64,000 nucleotides of DNA from Cololabis saira. Its lineage: Eukaryota; Chordata; Actinopteri; Beloniformes; Belonidae. Each line of letters begins with the position of its first letter. Within the stretch, counting starts at the first letter, position 1. A model generated the notes under the pieces. That model was not told the origin of the DNA and did no database searches. It worked only from the letters and a program-made list of their open reading frames with translations. The position numbers were made by a program, and so were the translations under genes. The stretch lies in NCBI RefSeq assembly GCF_033807715.1, contig NC_084597.1:3659387-3723386 (forward strand). The letters run 5' to 3'. Below, one piece after another: positions 23,089 to 34,700 of the stretch.

Positions 23089-23345
23089 TAAGACAAGTTA
23101 AGAACTGATCCAACAAATGTAGTTCTGATAAATTATGATCTCTGAATTGATGAAGACACAAAACAGGGGGATCTCTTTCCATCAGGAAACATCCCGACTT
23201 TCTCAAAAGCAGATGAAGAAGGACAGACTGAGGCCAGACTCCAGCAGTCCTAATCCTGGTCCTAGTTCCTGAAGGAAAAGCGGCGGTAACCTCGGTCTCA
23301 CAGACGACCAGTGGTGACCAAGGACGACTCGCCATCTGTTTTAAA

Positions 23346-24475
23346 TAGTGCTGGCCAACGATTACAATTTTTAATCTTAATTAATCCATGATTTCTGTAA
23401 TTAACTGCGATTAATCGCATATTTATTTCATATTTATTCACACATTTTGTGCTGTTCTAAATTACCTCAAGGTATTTTTTTTAATGTTTTTAATACTGTT
23501 AACAACCTGAGAAAGGGCAAATATGCTGCTTTATGCCAATGTTTATTCAATTTCCACAAAAAAAGCTTTTGACCTGAATGTAACATTCCTTCATAAATAC
23601 AAACACAATGTAGTCCCAACTTTACACTTGGAAAGACTAACTTAAGATTCCTGTTTTAAGCAGCTCAGTGTAAAACAATGAACCATATGCATCACAAACA
23701 TTGTACAAGAAGTGCATTGGTCAGTTAAATTTTCCCTGTAATTAAGTCTAACCTCATATGGAGGAAAATAAAAGGCTCAAAAAATATCCCCTTCTCCTAA
23801 GTGGGTTAAAAACAGGGGGATACAAAAACTGAATTACAAACGAATAAAGTGCACATGTAAGGGGAGTAACTCAGCCGTTTCCTCACCTGAATCCTCAGTG
23901 CGAATCGCAGTGTGCGCCCGTCTGTGCGCGCGTGCATGCGTGCGTGCGTGCATGCGTGCGTGCATGCGTGCGTGCGTGCGGCGGCGGGGAGCATTGTTGA
24001 GTTTTATGTTTTAGGTAAAGCGCTTTGCGTTGCATTTCTTATTTTGTAAGAAAAGCGCTTAACAAATGCAGTTTGATTTGATTTGACTCGTCCTTTTTTG
24101 CAAGCTGCTATCCAGCGTTGTCTGATTTTGACGAGGGGGGGGGGGCGGAGCAGCGCTGCGCTCTCTGGTATTTGAGACTCAACGTACTTCGGTGGTAATT
24201 CATTTCAAATCGATGGTACATGTAAATAACTTCAGTCTTGTCCAGCGAACCATCTGGCATCTTTTTGAAAGTGAACTTGCTGTTCAAAAGTCGCTTTTCA
24301 TTCTCCATCTCTCAGTTCACCAGACTTTTCCCCGAACTACGGGTGCTGTCAAGCGCCTGAAATGATATGCACTTTTTTTTTTTTTTTTTTTTAAATCGTG
24401 TGCGTTAAAAAAATTGTCGGCGTTAAGAGAACGTTAAGTTAACGCGTCGTTAACGCACTAACTTGGACAGCCCTA
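23346..24475. mobile_element. hAT element with intact borders and BED-finger relic
   Basis: Left end TAGTGCTGGCCAACGATTA, right end reverse complement TAGGGCTGTCCAAGTTAG. Perfect 8-bp TSD GTTTTAAA at 23338-23345 and 24476-24483. A tgcgtgcatgcg microsatellite lies at 23925-23980, poly-T near 24371. It contains a decayed transposase N-terminus on the minus strand. Confidence 0.9.
24108..24308 (-). pseudogene. hAT transposase N-terminus with degenerate BED zinc finger
   Basis: Frame MENEKRLLNSKFTFKKMPDG continues with a KTEV..M..FEMNYHRST.SLKY stretch. This matches a BED-type finger in layout, but the first cysteine pair has been lost (YMYH). It lies inside the TIR-bounded hAT. No DDE core remains. 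Confidence 0.6.
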
Positions 24476-24483
24476 GTTTTAAA

Positions 24484-25119
24484 CGCCATTGAAAACCTCA
24501 GGGCTGCTCCGATCCTTATTCAAGAGGGAAAGCAGATGAAGAATCTGCAGCCGCCCAATTCTTAGTCTTTTAAAGATGAAAAATGTCATCCTGGACTTCT
24601 TATTTGTTAGAATTACTCAAAAATCAATAACAATTGAGTGTGGGAAGGATCGTTATCGTAACAATCCAGCACACCTAGCAGCTGCCTAACAAAACACTTA
24701 TATAAACCTTCCCGTTTGAGCTTCGGTAACAGCTCTGGGTTGAATGAGATCGTTCCACTTTTCCTCAATAACATTAATAATGATGATATCTGCCTCATAC
24801 AGTAGATACGGCAGTTTAAACCCAACTGGAAAGGTTTTAGCCGCATGTAAAACTGAATTAAACATCCAATGTCATCTCAGTCTCAATCTTGCCACTTCCC
24901 AACTATTGCTTTGAAATTTCTGCCACATTTTCCCCGTGAGAGCTTTCCACCAATTTGTCAAACGGCACAATCAAACATTTATGAGAGCTGGGTGTGCGGC
25001 CCGTGCACTCGCACGTGATACGCTCGACGGCGGTGATATCCCCCAGATTGAATAAATGCTTGATGCAACGGAGTCGTAGCAGAGACAAAGCAGGAATTAA
25101 AACGTTATTACAGGCCCCA
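24484..25119. other. No recognised gene; two short minus-strand ORFs
   Basis: Minus-strand frames at 24613-24846 (77 codons) and 24903-25088 (61 codons) are open but resemble nothing I know and lack context. Treated as chance or relic. Confidence 0.35.
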
Positions 25120-26380
25120 AACTACAAAAAAAAGGGTCAATTTGTAATAAAATAAGATGTTTACCTCACTTATCAAAGCAAATAAAATCTGACTTGGATT
25201 ATCTGAAATAGAGGACATATTTATAACTTCAGACAAAATTAAAGGAAAGATCAGTGAGTTTTATAATATTTTATCACAAGGAGGTTTGTCATCTTTCCAA
25301 ACTTTAGTGAAGATATGGGAGAAGGAGTTGGGGATGATCTTTGAAGAAAATACTTGGTTAAATATATGTGAAAAAATACATTTTCCTTTTACTAGTAATA
25401 AAATTAAAGAGGCTAATTTTAAATTTATTCACAAACTGTATTTAACTCCAATTAAAATTTCAAAGGATATATCTTCAAAATGTCCAAGATGTAAAAGAAC
25501 CGATGGAACATTTGTACATATGTTTTGGGAATGTGATCTTTTAATAAGTTTCTGGAAATCAATTCATTCCTTCACACAATCAGTATTAGAAATTAATTTT
25601 GAGTTAAAGGAGCATGAGGCTCCTTTTAAGAAATGACTCTCTAGCGCCACCCTTCACCACGACGGCCGTCGGGGGTACTGCAGCCAACAGTGAAGCCGGC
25701 ACGGGAGAACGGGGAGAACGTGCATGCAGCGTCATGTGACGTCACATCCACATGACAGCGCGGGAAATTGGGGACCGAATTGCAGCACATTTTGCAGCAC
25801 ACAGCCTGTTCAAGGCAACGGAGAGATACACTAGAGGAAACATTCTTTTTGGTTTGGAACGCTTCATCTGACATTATTACTAGAAAACTAAAAATGTATA
25901 CGGATTTTTTTCATAAATCCTGCCACAATCCGGCCTCAAGCTCCTTTAAGCTCCAATTTGTATTTATTAAATGACACACTGGATCTTCAGTTAGACCGGA
26001 AAAAAGCAGGATATTAATTATGATCACATACTTCGCTAAGAAATGCATACTTTTATTTATCTCAAATTTCAGTTTTTTTACCATTGGAAAAACTTACTTT
26101 GGAAAAATACAACCGTGGTCATATTTTTCAAGAATTTTGGTTTCCATTATTTTCAAAACTGGAGAATTTTTCCAAAGGGACCAATGAGTATCTCTATTTT
26201 CGAACTTGTGCCTTATATGTATGTGTGTTTGTATGTATTTATATATATATATATATAGTTTGATATCGCTGTTGCTGCCATTATATATATTTTTTAATTT
26301 TTTTTTTTTTTTTTTAATATTTAATTTTGTTCTCCCTTAATGTATGTTTTTTTTTTTTTTTCCCTACGGTAATTATGGAG
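25120..26380 (+). pseudogene. L1/Tx1-type LINE: ORF2 C-terminus and 3' region, interrupted
   Basis: A frame open through 25286-25636 encodes the C-terminal ORF2 region of fish L1-like LINEs: LVKIWEKELG, NFKFIHKLYLTP, the KCPRCK knuckle and HMFWECDLLISFW. Coding-like sequence resumes after 25980 with many stops and runs to an AT-rich 3' region and T-runs. An unrelated ~300-bp insert splits the ORF at 25637. Confidence 0.75.
25637..25940. mobile_element. Unclassified insert within the L1 relic
   Basis: GC-richer segment flanked by ggctccttttaag (25619-25631) and agctcctttaag (25940-25951), an approximate 11-12-bp direct repeat compatible with a retroposition TSD. No TIRs recognised. Confidence 0.45.
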
Positions 26381-26598
26381 AGGGTAGGAATGTGGGTAGA
26401 ATAGAAATCGTGAATGTGAAAATGTGAATTGTGAAAATTATTGTGATTGTGTTTACGTAGAGGGTTGTTGGCTCGGCTGACAAACACGGAGAACAGATAC
26501 GTTGACTTGTCGTGGCCAGTATTGATCAGGCAGGACTGGAACAGTCTCTGGTGCAGATGTTTGTTTTGAGAGACTGTTTGCATGTGGTAAGTGGTGAG

Positions 26599-27512
26599 TA
26601 ATTGACCCTTTGTCAGCCGTCTGATTGGTCCCTGACCAACCAATCAGAAACACAGAGGTGTCAAGTAACGAAGTACAAATACTTTGTTACCTTACTTAAG
26701 TAGAAATTTTGGTTATCTATACTTCACTGGAGTAATTCTTTTTCAGACGACTTTTTACTTTTATTCCTTACATTTTCACTCAATTATCTGTACTTTTTAC
26801 TCCTTACACTTTAAAAACAGCCTCTTTACTCTATTTCATTTCGGCCTTTAAATAAAAACTATCCAGTTAAATTGCTCCATCCGGATAGAGTGAATTTGGT
26901 TGTGGTTGTTTCAGATGTTCTTGTCCAGTTTTGTTCTTACATCCGTTCCCTCAGATTCCTGCAACTAAACTTGGATGTACATTCCAATAAAGGTTAGGAT
27001 AAATGATAACATGAACATGAACGTTTGACTTTTTGCACCATTACAATACTTATAGGAACTAGTCATCATATCTCCTGCTCTCTGAAACACATGTTAATGC
27101 TCAATAGTACACATATATGCTTCTTTAATATATTTACATTATACTAAGATACATTCATTTTCAATGGCTTTTGTCCTTAATGGCTTTTTCCCCCTTACAT
27201 TACTTTTACTTTTATACTTTAAGTAGTTTTGAAACCAGTACTTTTATACTTTTACTTGAGTAAAAAACTTGAGTTGATACTTCAACTTCTACAGGAGTAT
27301 TTTTAAACTCTAGTATCTATACTTCTACCTGAGTAATGAATGTGAATACTGAAGACACAAGGCTGCATCCGGTTTATCTGGTTGGACCAAACAGCCGTCT
27401 CTCTCATTCACATCAATGGAAAAAGTAGTTTTAACTTGCCTTGTATCAACATTTAAATCACTGGATTATTTTATAAACTTTGTATTAGTAAAAGGAACAC
27501 TTGTAGTCTTGT
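26599..27512 (+). repeat. Interspersed repeat family Z, copy 2, split by a hAT
   Basis: Left part aattgaccctttgtcagccg to accaatcagaaaca. The right part resumes at catccggtttatctgg and ends aacacttgtagtc. Copy 1 at 4493-4688 gives the uninterrupted sequence cagaaacatcatccgg. Confidence 0.65.
26653..27367 (+). mobile_element. hAT element (AGGTGTCAAGTAACG type)
   Basis: Starts CAGAGGTGTCAAGTAACG and closes with tgagtaatgaatgtgaatac then tgaagacac. The uninterrupted paralogue (4549) brackets the insertion. The right TIR and TSD have decayed, so the right border is within a few bases. Confidence 0.7.
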
Positions 27513-27610
27513 GAGGGTGCAGCGTATTTTTATCCCCAAACTGACAGAATTCTGATCCGTACTTCAGCAGCTACAACCCATAGCTACGACCAGGAAAGCT
27601 TTTATTTATT

Positions 27611-29432
27611 AGGGCCCGAGCACTTGCAGTGCGAAGGCCCTATTGTATCTGTAGGAATTCTTCTTCTTCTTCTTCTTATTGTTCTGACAAAAGGAAGGCC
27701 TTTTTGCCCCCCTAAACGTGCCCAAAAAGTCACCAAATTTTGCATGCAAGTCAGGCCTGGCGAAAAATTTGATATTTAATGGTTTACATTAATGGGCGTG
27801 GCAAAATGGCTCAACAGCGCCCCCTAGAAAACTTTGTGCCTCAAGCCCCACAATGCAGTTTGTCGTACATGCACGAAAATCGGTACACACCTGTATCATG
27901 GGACAACTTAAAGAAAAGTCTCTGGGTGTCATGTCGAGAAACCGAACAGGAAGTCGGCCATTTTGAATTAATCGTGTCATTTTGGCGAAATTTATGCCAT
28001 TCCTTCGGCAGTTAATACAGCCCGAACCGTAACGTGCCCCCAAGTGTGTTATACATCAAAATGTGCGTCTCCATCCTCCGACACCACGCATTACTTTTCT
28101 CTTTCAAAAGCGTTACCGTGGCGACGCTAGACGCCGAAAAGCGCGCCCACCCGTCATCTGATTGGTTCAGACAGAAAAAACTTTGCGCCTCAAGCCCCAT
28201 AATACGGTGTGACGTACATGAACGAAAATCGCTACACACCTGTATCATGTCGCAACTTAAAGAAAAGTCTCTTGGCGCCATGGCCGAAACCGAACAGGAA
28301 GTCGCCCATTTTGAACATTCTGAATTAATCGCCTAATTTTGGAGCAATATATGCCATTCCTTCGAGAATTAATACGGCCCGAACCGTATCGTGAACCCAG
28401 ATGTGTTATACATCAAAATGTGCGTCTCCATCCTGCGACTACACGCATTACTTTTCTCTTTCAAAAGTGTTACCGTGGCGACGCTAGACGCCAACAAGCG
28501 CACCCCCCCTTCATCTGATTGGTCCATCTTTGATAGTTCCCCAAAAGGCACCAAATTTGGCACGCAAGCCAGGCCTGGTGGTAAATTTGATATTTCATGG
28601 TTTGCATTAATGGGCGTGGCAAAATGGTTCAACAGCGCCCCCCGGAAAACTTTGTGCCTCAAGCCCCACAATACGGTTTGACGTACATGCACGAAAATCG
28701 CTACACACCTGTATCATGGCACAACTTAAAGAAAAGTCTCTTGGAGCCATGGCCGAAACCGAACAGGAAGTCGGCCATTTTGAAATCTGATTGGTCCATA
28801 TTTGATAGTTCTCCAAAAGTCACCAAATTTTGCATGCAAGACAGACTTGGCGATAAATTTGATATTTAATGGTTTGCATTAATGGGCGTGGCCTAACGGC
28901 TCAACAGCGCCTCCTAGAATACTTTTCTCTGCCATAACTTTTGAATGGTTTGACATAGGAAGTTGTAGGTGGTGTCATCAGACTCTGTATGGAGTCCTTA
29001 AGCTTCGTTGGCCTTAATTAGCCCCGCCCCTTCTTCTGATTGGTTGTCCCTTTTTTCTGCTATAACTTTTTAATGGTTTGACATAGGAAGTCGTGGGTGG
29101 TGTCATGGGACTCTGTAATGAGTTCTTAAGCTTCGTTGGCCTTAATTAGCCCCGCCCCTTCTTCTGATTGGTTGTCCCGATTTTCTGCTATAACTTTGGA
29201 ATGGTTTGACATAGAGAGTCGTGGGTGGTGTCATCACATTCTGTATGGAGTCCTTGACCTCCATTGGCCTGAATTAGCCCCGCCCCTTCTTCTGATTGGT
29301 TGTCCCTTTTTTCTGCTATATCTTTTGAATGGTTTGACATAGGAAGTCGTGGGTGGTGTCATTTCTGATATGCTTATGGGGGGCGGTGGCCGTGAGTGCG
29401 AGGGCCCGTTCATCGCTGCTTGCAGCTTTAAT
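27611..29432 (+). repeat. Family Y, longest copy: unclassified 1.8-kb interspersed repeat
   Basis: Begins AGGGCCCGAGCACTTGCAG then tgcgaaggccct, which can fold into a hairpin, followed by (TTC)n. Ends gggcccgttcatcgctgc then ttgcagctttaat. The interior has two ~358-bp repeats (28021, 28379) and 3.4 copies of a ~128-bp unit (28925-29370). No coding frame convinces, and the chained M-start ORFs are repeats of each other. Confidence 0.75.
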
Positions 29433-30290
29433 TTATCTTAAAATTATTAAGTGGTGTGTACGTTGTAAAATTGACACCCGCCCCCTATGGAGCCAAATCA
29501 AGGCCAAAAGTTTTGCTAATTTGAAAATAAAATTTGAACCTGAAAATTATTTTTTAGTTAATTTTTTTTTTTTCGGTATTAGCTCTTTTTTTCAGTTTCC
29601 GACCTTTTTATTTCAGTTTCAAATCTTTTTTTCAGTTTCAGATCTTATTTTCAGTTTCACATCTTTTTTTTTTCAGTTTCACATCTTTTTTTTTTTCAGT
29701 TTCAAATTTCAGGTTCAGACTTTTGGCCCCGATCTGGCGTAGGAGGCGTGGCATCAACTGAGAGGGGCGTGGCATCAACTGAGAGGGGCGTAGCATCAAC
29801 TGAGAGGGGCGTGGCATCATGTGTGACAGCAGAACAGAGAAGGCGGGGGACGTTACTCAGTCATGTTGCCTTCAGGAAACGTAGGTTGCAGAAGTTATCA
29901 GTAGAAGTTTGATTCAACACTGTACATACACCATATTCACGTGATTGGCAGTGGAAAAAACTGATATTAGTGACGCATTTCTGTTTAAAAAGCTGTTTTA
30001 GACCGTACTTGGCACCAATCGCAGTATAAAAGCAATAAACTATGCCAGACTGTACAGTTCAACAGCCACACTTTAAAGTTTGACATTTCCCACTTCCACA
30101 TACTACCAAGTACCAAGTGTTCCTTTTTATTTCTATCTAGTTGCTGTTGATTTTCTTTGGTACAATTATTAGAAATAAAGTGATGTAAAACCCTGTTTTT
30201 ACAGTGGAAGTGGACGGGAGAGTCAGTTTTGTCGTACCTAGCAACGCGGCAGGGCTTGACAAATAAAAGGGTCAATTGCATATAAACGAG
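29433..30290 (+). repeat. Interspersed repeat family W, copy 1
   Basis: Shares ordered blocks with 57345-57775: ttatcttaaaat.attaag.ggtgtgta, agtgttcctttttatttat, attagaaataaagtgatg, and cttgacaaa..gggtcaatt. It carries internal simple repeats, including tttttttcagtttca (29575-29720). Class unknown. Confidence 0.55.
29741..29822. repeat. 22-bp tandem repeat, about 4 copies
   Basis: Unit gcgtggcatcaactgagagg plus gg, one substitution (gcgtagc) in the third unit. Confidence 0.9.
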
Positions 30291-30737
30291 GACATATTGT
30301 GCCGGATGATAGGAAAAGTGTTACCTGTTTTTTGATGTGTGGTTTTACATTATTCAGTGTTTTTGTCTGTTAACTCTCTCTCCCTTTCACACAACCTCAC
30401 TTCCACTGCCCTGAAGTACAGTTTGAGTGCATAGACTTCTTTTTTTGGTGTCTTGATATCTCTTTTGGCATAAAAAAATAAATAAAAAAATGTGGACATG
30501 AACTCTGGCAGCCAGCAGCATTAGCATAAAGATGACTCTTGGAAAGCCAGAGCGAGGGGGCGAGCGAGGCCAACTAGCTGCGGAGCTGATTATAACCAAA
30601 GCCTCTTTACTTCTTTATGACTCCAGCCTGACTTATGAAAACCTCCGTCTGTGTGTTTGCTCGCTCTGACGGACTCCTTTTCCTCTACGAACACAGAGTC
30701 CTGCTCCACAAGGACGCCCAGTCAGCAGGTAGAAACC
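30291..30737. other. No gene seen
   Basis: Intron-like sequence without recognised features. Confidence 0.5.
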
Positions 30738-30740
30738 TCA

Positions 30741-31474
30741 GGCCCCGTTTACACGGAGCAAAAACTGTGGTGTTTTCCTGCGTTTTGGACGTTCGTTTAC
30801 ACGAAAACGAAGTTCAAAGTCTCCAAAAACGATCATTTCTGAAAACTCCGGCCAAAGTGGAGATTTGCAAAAACTCCGTTTTCACGTTTGTGTCTAAAAA
30901 GAGGAAAACAGACATTTAGGCTACAGAACGTCACATTATGCAACAGAAACGTCACCAGCGTCATTTGTGCGACCTGTGTTTACAATTAGTCTGCCCACCG
31001 TCAATATTTTCTTGTATTTTACCTGTTTTATATTCTAAACTCACACTTAAAAGTAACTCCACTTCTCTGTCACTCCAAACGAAAGACTCTGGTTCATCTT
31101 GGAAGTAACTGGCAGTCCAGGCTGATTTATGGTTCCGCGTTACACCAACGCAGAGCCTACGGCGTAGGCTACGCGGCGACGCGCAGTGTAGGTAGCTACG
31201 CCGTCGATTTAACGCGGAAACATATTATTCAGGCTCCACACGTGTCATTTGTTGATGTTTTTTTCCAGGATTCTGATTGGCTAGCATGACTTTATCTTCT
31301 CGTTACACTGCCCCCTGTAGGTTTGGCTGCTCATAGCACCTTAACAGCTATTTATGCGGGTTCGTGTAAACGAAGAGATTTTGAAAACGATCTCGTGTAA
31401 ACGATGGAATTTTTCAAAACGTAGAGGGGGAAATATCTGTTTTTGTAAATACCCGGCTATGTGTAAACGGGGCC
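30741..31474 (-). mobile_element. PIF/Harbinger-like MITE (family M, copy 3), complete
   Basis: Inverted relative to copies 1, 2 and 4. TIRs ggccccgtttacacggag and ctatgtgtaaacggggcc. 3-bp TSD TCA at 30738-30740 and 31475-31477. The nested foldback element at 31119-31235 sits at the same internal position as in copies 1 and 2. Confidence 0.85.
31119..31235. mobile_element. Foldback MITE (family P), nested in family M
   Basis: aggctgatttatggttccgc to cgcggaaacatattattcag, core ctacggcgtag. Confidence 0.8.
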
Positions 31475-31588
31475 TCAGACTGAATAAAGGGCCAGTCCCA
31501 ATCCCCCCCTAGTCCTACTTTTCAGCCCTACCCCTAAATTTTGTGCATTCCTGTGAGGGTAGTGGTGTCCCAATTCCTCTTTGCATGT

Positions 31589-31649
31589 AGGGCTAGTGGA
31601 CATAACGAGGGCTAGTGGACATAACGAGGGCTAGTGGACATAACGAGGG
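31589..31649. repeat. 19-bp tandem repeat, 3 copies
   Basis: Unit gggctagtggacataacga repeated three times exactly. Confidence 0.95.
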
Positions 31650-31973
31650 GTAGGGAGTATGAATCTAGCCCCTTCACAGCGAGGGTTTTCAGATGCTGAC
31701 TTACTGACCGAGGGCCAGAGAAAATTTCCCAGAATGCTTTACTTCATCATTTGAAGACTGAATCAAACAAAAAAACATGGCGGACATTTCTCATTTTTAG
31801 GGAATAAAATCAATATTGTGAGTTAGTTTCTGCATAAAAATGCGTTTTGATTACATTTCTAGCGAGAAATATATATTTTACTTTCATAATATTCACTCAG
31901 TGAATGTACATAATCTTAAACTTGCCCGTTGTTGCAAAGTTTTTTCAGATCTTGCCAGAATAAAGGCTGATTT

Positions 31974-32100
31974 ATTGTTCTGCGTTACACCAACGCAGAG
32001 CCTACGGCGTAGGTTACGCCGCGACGCGCGCCGTACGGTGCGCAACGCCACGTAACCTACACTATAGGCTCTGTGTCGATTTAAGGCAGAACATTAAATT
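31974..32100. mobile_element. Foldback MITE (family P)
   Basis: aggctgatttattgttctgc to ttaaggcagaacattaaat, preceded by TAA. The core has two ctacggcgtag-type motifs. Confidence 0.75.
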
Positions 32101-32191
32101 GCTCTTCTCATCCCCGAAAACATCAGAGCAAATTTCTTAACAGGCGTTATTTGGATAAACTGAGCCCAGGTTGGGGATCTTAACGGTTACT

Positions 32192-32290
32192 CAGGGCCGT
32201 GCCGCCCATAGGGCAGGTTTGGCAAATGCTAGGGGCGCCAGAATGCCAGGGGGCGCCATGCAGGCAGCTGTTTTTTTTTTTTAATAAACT
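32192..32290 (+). mobile_element. 5' end of a hAT-like repeat
   Basis: Begins CAGGGCCGTGCCGCCCATAG followed by ggcaggtttggc and ggggcgcc, typical of a fish hAT terminus. The rest fades into an A/T-rich stretch. Confidence 0.45.
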
Positions 32291-32487
32291 TTTGAAAAAT
32301 TATGAATGAATACACTAAAAAACAAATGTACATATATAGCCATAAGTCTTTAAATAATAATGAAATCGTTTTTCTAATTTTAATTTCTGCCTGGCTGCAT
32401 ACTTCTGCCTCTCTGGCAGCCACAATTAATTTTGCTGCGGTCCCTCACCTCAACTCACTCGCGTGCGTCGCCCCCTCCCCCACCCAC

Positions 32488-32535
32488 TACGGCGTAGACT
32501 CTGCGTTGCTGTAACGCAGAACAATAAATCAGCCT
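32488..32535. mobile_element. Half of a foldback MITE (family P)
   Basis: ctacggcgtagactctgcgt then taacgcagaacaataaatca. Only one arm remains. Confidence 0.65.
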
Positions 32536-32539
32536 TTAG

Positions 32540-33660
32540 CCAGTTGTCGCATCAGAAGGAGCCTTAAAGCAGGAAATATGTCTTGATAGGGATAGAAATA
32601 TCATGTTTTGATGTGGTTTTCTGCTCACCGCTGGAGGAAACCATCATTGGTAAGCTGTCATAATATTAATTATTTCTGATAAGATTGTCATGGCCTTTCC
32701 TATATTGTTTGTTGCTGTTTGACCGCCGTGTCACTCATTGTGTTAAATGCATGTCGTCGCACATTTTAACTGTTGTCGTGCAGGCTGAACACGTGTGTCT
32801 GAATTGTGCTACTCGGCGAATCCGACATCTATGGCTAGGATGAAAACTTAGCCTTAAAAATAAAAATATCCCCACGATAAGTCATATTTATGAGATATAA
32901 AGTCGAAATGATGAGATAGAAAGTCAAAATTATGAGATAAAACGTTGAAATTATGACTTTTTATGTCATAATTATGACTTACCGTGGGGATATTTTTATT
33001 TTTCATTTTAATTTCATAATTTCAACTTTTTAATTCATAATTATTACTTTCTATCTCATAATTTCGTAGCAACGACGTCGGAGCGGAGGCGTCACCCAGC
33101 GCGTGTATTGTGTGAAGTCGTGTAATTGCGACATCAAAAACAATAACAATATGGAGCCAGCTCACATGCTGTTCCATACCTGTAAAGCTGGGCATACACT
33201 GTGCAATATTTTAAATCGTTTGACACTGCCCCATCTCACTCTAATCCTCCCGTCGGACCTCTGTTACTGGAACTCGAGGCTGGTTTTGGGGCAAAACGTG
33301 CGTCCTGCCCACCTGATCAAAGGTTATGGGGATCCTTTATTTTTTTATAATTCTATTTTTTTATATATATAAAAAATCCCAAAATATCTGTACCGTTCCT
33401 GATTGGGTCGGCACTGCGCATCATTTTTAGACACAACAATGAACGCATACCGCAAAAGTTGTGTCTTGGCGGAGGGACCGACGTCCCAGCAAAATGAGAA
33501 ACAGAGAAAAGTGTTCAGAACAAAACCACCAGCAAACTAACAAACCAACCAACAAAGCTCAGAGTTAACAAAACGAACCAGCAATGAATAACTGGCAGCC
33601 CCGCTCTTTAACCTCTCCTCCTGATGAGCTGACGGGCTGCAGGTTCAGGCTCACAGCGCG
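32540..33660. other. No gene seen; contains one short inverted-repeat element
   Basis: Apart from 32855-33004, no assigned element. aaagctgggcatacactgtg at 33185 resembles a Harbinger-like terminus, but no partner was found. Confidence 0.4.
32855..33004. mobile_element. Short inverted-repeat MITE, about 150 bp
   Basis: Arms aaaaataaaaatatccccac then gataagtcata, and tatgacttaccgtgggga then tatttttattttt. The interior repeats tatgagataaaaagtc-like units. No clear TSD. Confidence 0.75.
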
Positions 33661-33665
33661 ACTGA

Positions 33666-33745
33666 AGGCTGATTTATGGTTCCGCGTTACACCAACGCAG
33701 ACCTACGGCGTAGGGTACACGGCGACCCGCACCTACGTGGAAATG
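33666..33745. mobile_element. Foldback MITE (family P), 3' part missing
   Basis: aggctgatttatggttccgc, then cgcagacctacggcgtaggg and acctacgtgg. The second arm is lost. Confidence 0.7.
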
Positions 33746-33859
33746 CGGTCTTTTTTTCTGCTATTAAAACATGATTTGTAATGTGAATTTGCAACACTTA
33801 AACTACAAATAATAGTTTTTGACGTGACATCAGAGATTGTACATGCTCTCTGTGAAAGG

Positions 33860-34130
33860 ATGAGTAGCTCCACAACTGGAAATGGGCGGGTGGTTTGGAG
33901 CGTCTGGGACAGTCATATCCGATCTGAGTGTTTGGATGTTCAGACTGACACGCATCTGCCCAAATGAGATATGGATCGGATATGAAACTACCTCCCGGAG
34001 GTGGTTTCCATCTGGTTTGCAAAAATCGGATCTCATCCGGTTTGGGACTGTTCAGACTTCAAAAGAGTCATCCAGTTTCAATCTGGATGGGCTAAAAATC
34101 GGATATTGGCTGGCAGTCTGAACGCGGCCA
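33860..34130 (-). mobile_element. Possible MITE fragment with GGCCGCGTTCAGACTG terminus
   Basis: The right edge, read on the minus strand, begins ggccgcgttcagactgccag and contains recurring atccgat motifs. The left edge is unclear and no TSD was found. Confidence 0.35.
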
Positions 34131-34189
34131 TGGAGACTCCTGTCCGCCCTCATTTGTGAACCGATTCACCACACCAAACAGAGACTCAG

Positions 34190-34700
34190 GACCGGTTCTC
34201 TCCTCCTGTGATCTCAACAGAGCTGTGCAGCTCTCGCTTTAATGACCACGCCGCTGGATTATGGTAATTCCTCGCGTGTTCCTTCGGATCAGTCATCTCT
34301 TTGTCGGCTTCGGTTAGTGCAAAGTGCTGCCGCTCATCTCTTTAACTGGGACGAGAAAACATTACCGCCGTTTCAGCATCGCTCACCCGTCTATTTTTGA
34401 ATCTTGAGATTTTACTTTATAAGGTCGTACACGAGCTGGCGCCTTCACATTTGTGTGACCGGACAGGCGGGCTTAGAACATCCAAACAGATGCTAGAAAG
34501 AAACAGAGGTGACCAGGCTTCTAAAAACAACTTTTTAAAGCTCAAACTGCTGCTATATTTAAAGCTGCCGGCCTTCAATCCAGGATGAGCTCAAGACATA
34601 TTGTCATTATGTTATTTTTAGTTGTATACTCTTTCTGTTTTGTTTTATTTTTCTACATGTGAAGCACTTCGGTCCATTCGGGTGTTATGTAAATAAACTT
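34190..34700 (+). pseudogene. L2-type LINE: C-terminal ORF2 remnant and 3' UTR
   Basis: Coding similarity is spread over frames: AAHLFNWDEK, then LYKVVHELAPSHLCD, then RTSKQMLERNRGDQA. The 3' end follows, with tgtgaagcacttcgg and tgtaaataaacttgacctt. Several frameshifts; no catalytic residues. Confidence 0.65.

Larger units (their letters stand above)
31488..32160 (+). mobile_element. Harbinger-like MITE with AGGGCCAGTCCC end
   Basis: Starts AGGGCCAGTCCCAATCCC preceded by TAA. The interior from 31728 is homologous to the core of 48916-49761 (agaatgcttt, then gcataaaaatgcgttttgat, then gaatgtacataatc, and after the nested element ttcttaacagg). Its right terminus is not identified. Confidence 0.55.

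Noticed and set aside
28034..28869. Series of ORFs starting MVCINGRG / MHVRQTV on both strands
   Set aside because: They repeat each other because they lie in the tandem units of family Y. No known domain.
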